From NCBI GenBank assembly GCA_028564705.1, contig JAPXFQ010001709.1, forward strand, positions 714,697 through 778,696: a stretch of 64,000 nt of DNA. The letters run 5' to 3'. The notes beneath the pieces were generated by a model that was not told where the DNA came from, did not search any database, and saw nothing but the letters and a program-made list of their open reading frames with translations. The DNA comes from Apricaphanius iberus (Eukaryota; Chordata; Actinopteri; Cyprinodontiformes; Aphaniidae). Of the stretch, positions 60,324 to 64,000 are shown one piece after another. The position numbers and the translations under genes were made by a program. The stretch's first letter is position 1. Each line of letters opens with the position of its first letter.

Positions 60324-60860
60324 GGTGCGTTCAGACTGCGGACTATGTCTGCGTCAAGCAGCGCTCCCAACACATGTAGGTTGATGTATATACATATTTA
60401 AGCGGAAGCTTGCAAAGCACGTGGGCAATCCTTTCTCTGCCGGATGTTTTCAACACTAGCAGATCATGATTAAATAGACATCGTAGACATTGGGCGATTA
60501 CAGTGAGATGCTCTGATTGGTAGCCGCACTGTGCCAAGTGCGTCAACTCCATCAAAAGTTCAGCTAGCTGAATGTCTTCGTTGCTTGCGTTTGCTACGTT
60601 GCCGTTGACTGAGCCAACGCACACTACGCACCGCAGAGACTCTGACGGACGTCTGACGGATTCAACCATAGACTTTACATGTAATCTTGCCGCAACTGAC
60701 GCTGACGTTTTTCTCCCTCTCTGTTGCGTGACAGAGGAGCAGCGGAGAGCTATGGATGTGTCGTGACTCATGCCTTTGAGTGAAATACACTTTTGGTTTC
60801 AGTGGAGCCGTAGCGAACATGATGACAGCTTCGGATAGCAACGGCTAACAGGTAATCTTA
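60324..60860. mobile_element. Possible PIF/Harbinger-like MITE, left end only
   Basis: TAATGGTGCGTTCAGACTGC at 60321 resembles the GGTGCGTTCACAC.. start of fish Harbinger-type MITEs, which insert at TAA/TWA. The following 500 bp are richer in CpG, with frames open on both strands (60343-60771 minus, 60572-60766 plus) but unlike any known protein. The right terminus was not located. Confidence 0.4.
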
Positions 60861-63600
60861 CAGGGCCACATTCCACTCAGAATTTAATTCTCATTCTATT
60901 GTCTGACAGCATAAACAAAAAATGTGTGAAGGAAAAAAACTTAATGAATTTAGCTCTATCGAAATACTATGTATGAGCACAGAGCCAACGAACGTTTCAT
61001 GCTGATTTTAGATAGATACACAGACTGAAGCGAAGAGGCAGTGAGAACTCAAGACTTGCATGTTCATTTAAACAAAGTAAAAAAAAAATTAATATAGCTG
61101 TTTTCATAAATAGAACAATTTTAAGTAGTAACCACGAATGTATCATAGAATTGCTACATAAAAGCCAGACTAAATAGGTTGTTAGCAAACCATACTACTT
61201 ATCTCAGAGGTAGAAACAATATTTTTTCGGTTTCATATGATTGTGGTCATAGGGATAGATATTAGCCTAGTCATCTAGCCTGAATCTTGTTTCCAGATGA
61301 CTGGAGTAACCTAAAATCACCAATACTGCGACAACAAAATGCAGTTTAGCATTTATGTGAAATAACCAGTAAGTGTAATGTGGTGTGTACAGTAAGCATT
61401 ATAAATAAAACATGAAAGATATGAAAAAGGTATGACAAGTAGACCTAAAATATTAAGTAATCAGTCAATATAGGCAGTAATAGACTGTCAGATGCACTAA
61501 GTCAACTATAACTAAACAGATAAACTAAAGAAAATTGTTTTGGTGATTTATTGAACATAAAATATTTTGTGGAGAAAGTACAAAAGAGAAAGAGGGAGAT
61601 AATTAAACATTTAGGCAATCTGATTAAATGTACAAAATATAAGTTACAGTTGTAGAACATAGCACTTCTCCAAAGCTTGGGGTATACAATATATACCTGT
61701 GTGGTGGAAAGAATTTAATGTTATGTACCTTCTGTACTTTGTAATCAACTGTGACCTGGTTTACTTAATGTTGTAGTATCAGTTCGAATGACTAGTCTTA
61801 TTAAGTGACGTCTTTACTCAGGACATGTTCAGAGAGTTTTGATAATGATAGTCCATATCCTGTGTTACCATGGAGATGGTTCTTCAACTGGGCATCCTTA
61901 AAGACACACAAAGTTCTCAGCTTTCTAATATAAGAGAAAGGCGACACAAAATCTCTGATTTTCATCTTGAGAGTTGTACTTTATCAAATAGAATAGATAG
62001 ACCAAGATTGCTAGTAATAATATAAGCTTGTTGTTGTAAGACCGAGACGGGTCAGTATTCCACATTTGCTGTGATGTGTTGCTGTCTTCCTGTACGATCA
62101 ATTCAAATCATATTAAAACTTCCAAACGCTTAAAGGAATCGCTCTCATTTATTAAGGGTCTCAAAAATCCGATTACAACCTGTATTTTAATTCAATTCAT
62201 TTCACCTTTATTTATATAGCCCGATTCACAACAGATGTCATCCCAAGGCACTTTACAAGAAAGTTATTTTCAATACAATTATACAAACATTCCAATCGGT
62301 TAAAAGTTTTCTAAGTAAAGAATCCCAACAGATTGCGTTGACTTATTAATGTGAGATTGTTCCCAGATCATGACCCACTGTTTGTCAGAAAAGTTGACTT
62401 CAGATCCATTTCATACACCAGTAGGCTAAATGGAAAGCTTTACAAGATATATCCATTTCAGCAATATGACGTTAAAACACGTTGAAAAACACATAACTCA
62501 TCAATTTATGCCATTATATATACCAGATGGGTAATGTGCCTTTGTGCAAGCAGATGTAATATATTTAAAAATCCAATAATAGTTAACATTTTCTAACGTT
62601 AGTGACTGATTGTGAATACAGCTTGACAGTGAGAGTTTGGACTATTAAACTGATATCAACATGTAAAATAGCAGTGTATGAACTAAAGTAGAGAATAACT
62701 TCTGTTTTAGTTGTGTTACATAATAAGTAGAAGAAAGCAGGGGGCAGTATGAAAGACGGCAATCTTTGTATATCTATGATACTGATATAAAGGTAAAGGT
62801 ACAATATGATATCCATTTTAAAATATATCCTGATATGATAATGATGTTTGTATATCGCCCAGCCCTAATTTTGATAGTTTGACTTGTACTGTAGCATCTA
62901 AAAAAGTCTTGGAAAATCATCTAAGGAAAAAAGTGGGAACCCTGAACTGGAAAAAAAAAGCATGACAGTGAACGACAAACAGCCAAACAGAATGTGACCA
63001 AAACATTCTCCTCCTCTCTTTTTTAACCTCTTATTGCTTTCTGAAGAATGTGCGCTTTGCTATTTTTAAAACTACTTTTACCTGTATCTGAGCAACACAT
63101 CAAGCATGAGTGCATCTTTAGTTTGTGTAGCAGAACACACGAGGGAGAGGAGAGAATTTTTATCATCCAAAATGAGGAGTTTCACCTGAGATTTCGCTAT
63201 CGAGCAAAACAGGTGAAGTATTGAGGCAATTTGTTTCAGAATGAAAATGCTGTTTGCAAGGAGAGTTATGCTGATGCATTAAACCAACACTGTGTGATGT
63301 GGGTAAATCAGCATGGTTTTCTCAGTGGAAATACACTACAGCAAGGAATGGAATAACAAAAAGTATTCATGCCATGTTTTTCCAGTGGGGGTTAAGGTTT
63401 TTTTTACAATAAATTATTTTGCTGTCCATATTTAGAAAAAAAACCCACCTGAATATGCAAATTAGAGACGGGATATTTCCAATGCTTTACATATGATTGT
63501 AGTGACTCTCAGAGGTGCACAAACCCCTGTTTGAATAACTTTTCTACTAAAAGGGCACGATCATCATTACATATGGTGCAAGCCACAAAATCTAAATATT
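60861..63600. other. No gene recognised; MITE ends and LINE tail
   Basis: AT-rich DNA. Bases 62200-62270 (CACCTTTATTTATATAGCCC, AAGGCACTTTACAAGAA) are a common fish LINE-tail repeat. Bases 62845-62867 end in TATATCGCCCAGCCCTA, the terminus of a frequent hAT MITE (TAGGGCTGGGCGATATA) whose other end is missing. Bases 62900-62945 end AGTGGGAACCCTGA, like 21376-21473. Confidence 0.45.
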
Positions 63601-63639
63601 GAAGCATTTCAGAATTCAATTTTCTTTGGTAGGTATTCA

Positions 63640-64000
63640 CATCCCACCTCTGGGCTTTGCGATATTAGCCAATTTTGTCTTAAAAAGTTCTCCAGATGTA
63701 TTAGGCTGTGCGAACATCCTCTTGCTCTGTGGGTGACCTCACGGATTGTCTGTTGGATTTAGTTTTGTCTCCTGAAGGTTTTGGATCAAAACTTTATCTT
63801 TATTTTGAAATGTCCTTGACTTCATCAAAATTTGTTAACAGCCTGGGCTCTCTCTGAAGGAATAGAACCCCAGAGCATGACGCTGCCACTACTGTATTAA
63901 CCTGTTGCTTTGGAGTTTAAGCCTCGTTTTATTACGGCGTTGCATTTTTTCTGACAGGATTTGAACAGACCTGGGTGTTTTCTTGGACAGAATTCAGACT
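63640..64000 (-). mobile_element. Tc1-like remnant running off the window end
   Basis: TTAGCCAATTTTGTCTTAAA, AACCCCAGAGCATGACGCTGCC and the following text follow the antisense of fish Tc1-like elements (CCCAGA.CATCAC.CTGCCACC). No open frame, worn, and cut by the window edge. Confidence 0.45.

Noticed and set aside
60343..60771. 142-codon minus-strand frame
   Set aside because: The opposite strand is open too, composition is CpG-rich, and there is no recognisable motif; more likely MITE interior.
1..64000. CRISPR arrays, operons, prophage or bacterial defence systems
   Set aside because: Introns, SINEs and poly(A) signals show vertebrate nuclear DNA; no regularly spaced direct repeats of CRISPR type were seen.

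Overview
This is a vertebrate nuclear window, almost certainly from a teleost fish. Three things point that way: AT-rich DNA with split genes and GT..AG introns, fish-type tRNA-derived SINEs ending in ATGG repeats, and many fish-like hAT, Tc1, TTAA-target and LINE copies. I cannot name the species.

Only three genes can be supported. (1) The first coding exon of adap1 (ArfGAP with dual PH domains 1) lies on the minus strand at 15552-15642, in a CpG-rich patch. No later adap1 exon was recognised to its left, so positions 1-15551 are probably one long first intron filled with repeats. (2) cox19, a mitochondrial twin-CX9C copper/complex IV assembly factor, lies on the plus strand in three coding exons (17265-17346, 20452-20563, 20660-20747). 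The head-to-head adap1/cox19 pair matches the human 7p22.3 neighbourhood. (3) An uninterrupted 525-codon SLC2A11/GLUT11-like sugar transporter lies at 28852-30429 (plus). Mammalian SLC2A11 is multi-exonic, so this may be an old retrogene that is still open.

Everything else is non-coding or mobile-element DNA. Layout: 1-15.5 kb, SINEs, L2-type LINE pieces, a split Tc1-like copy and a TTAA-target element inside the presumed adap1 intron; 15.4-21 kb, the adap1 promoter/exon 1 and cox19; 21-28 kb, tandem repeats and a LINE; 28.2-31.7 kb, the transporter gene; 32-46 kb, SINEs, a GC-rich anomaly, a hAT MITE and a second TTAA element; 46.07-51.1 kb, a complete 5-kb hAT element with a perfect 8-bp target-site duplication that holds two further hAT insertions, each with its own 8-bp duplication; 51-64 kb, a broken MADF-domain (PIF/Harbinger-type) ORF, another hAT element and Tc1 remnants.

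The best finds are the nested hAT composite, the intronless transporter, a head-to-head inverted SINE flanked by a target-site duplication, and two TTAA-flanked inverted-repeat elements. I saw no sign of an undescribed multi-gene system. All work was by eye, so family names for repeats are provisional.
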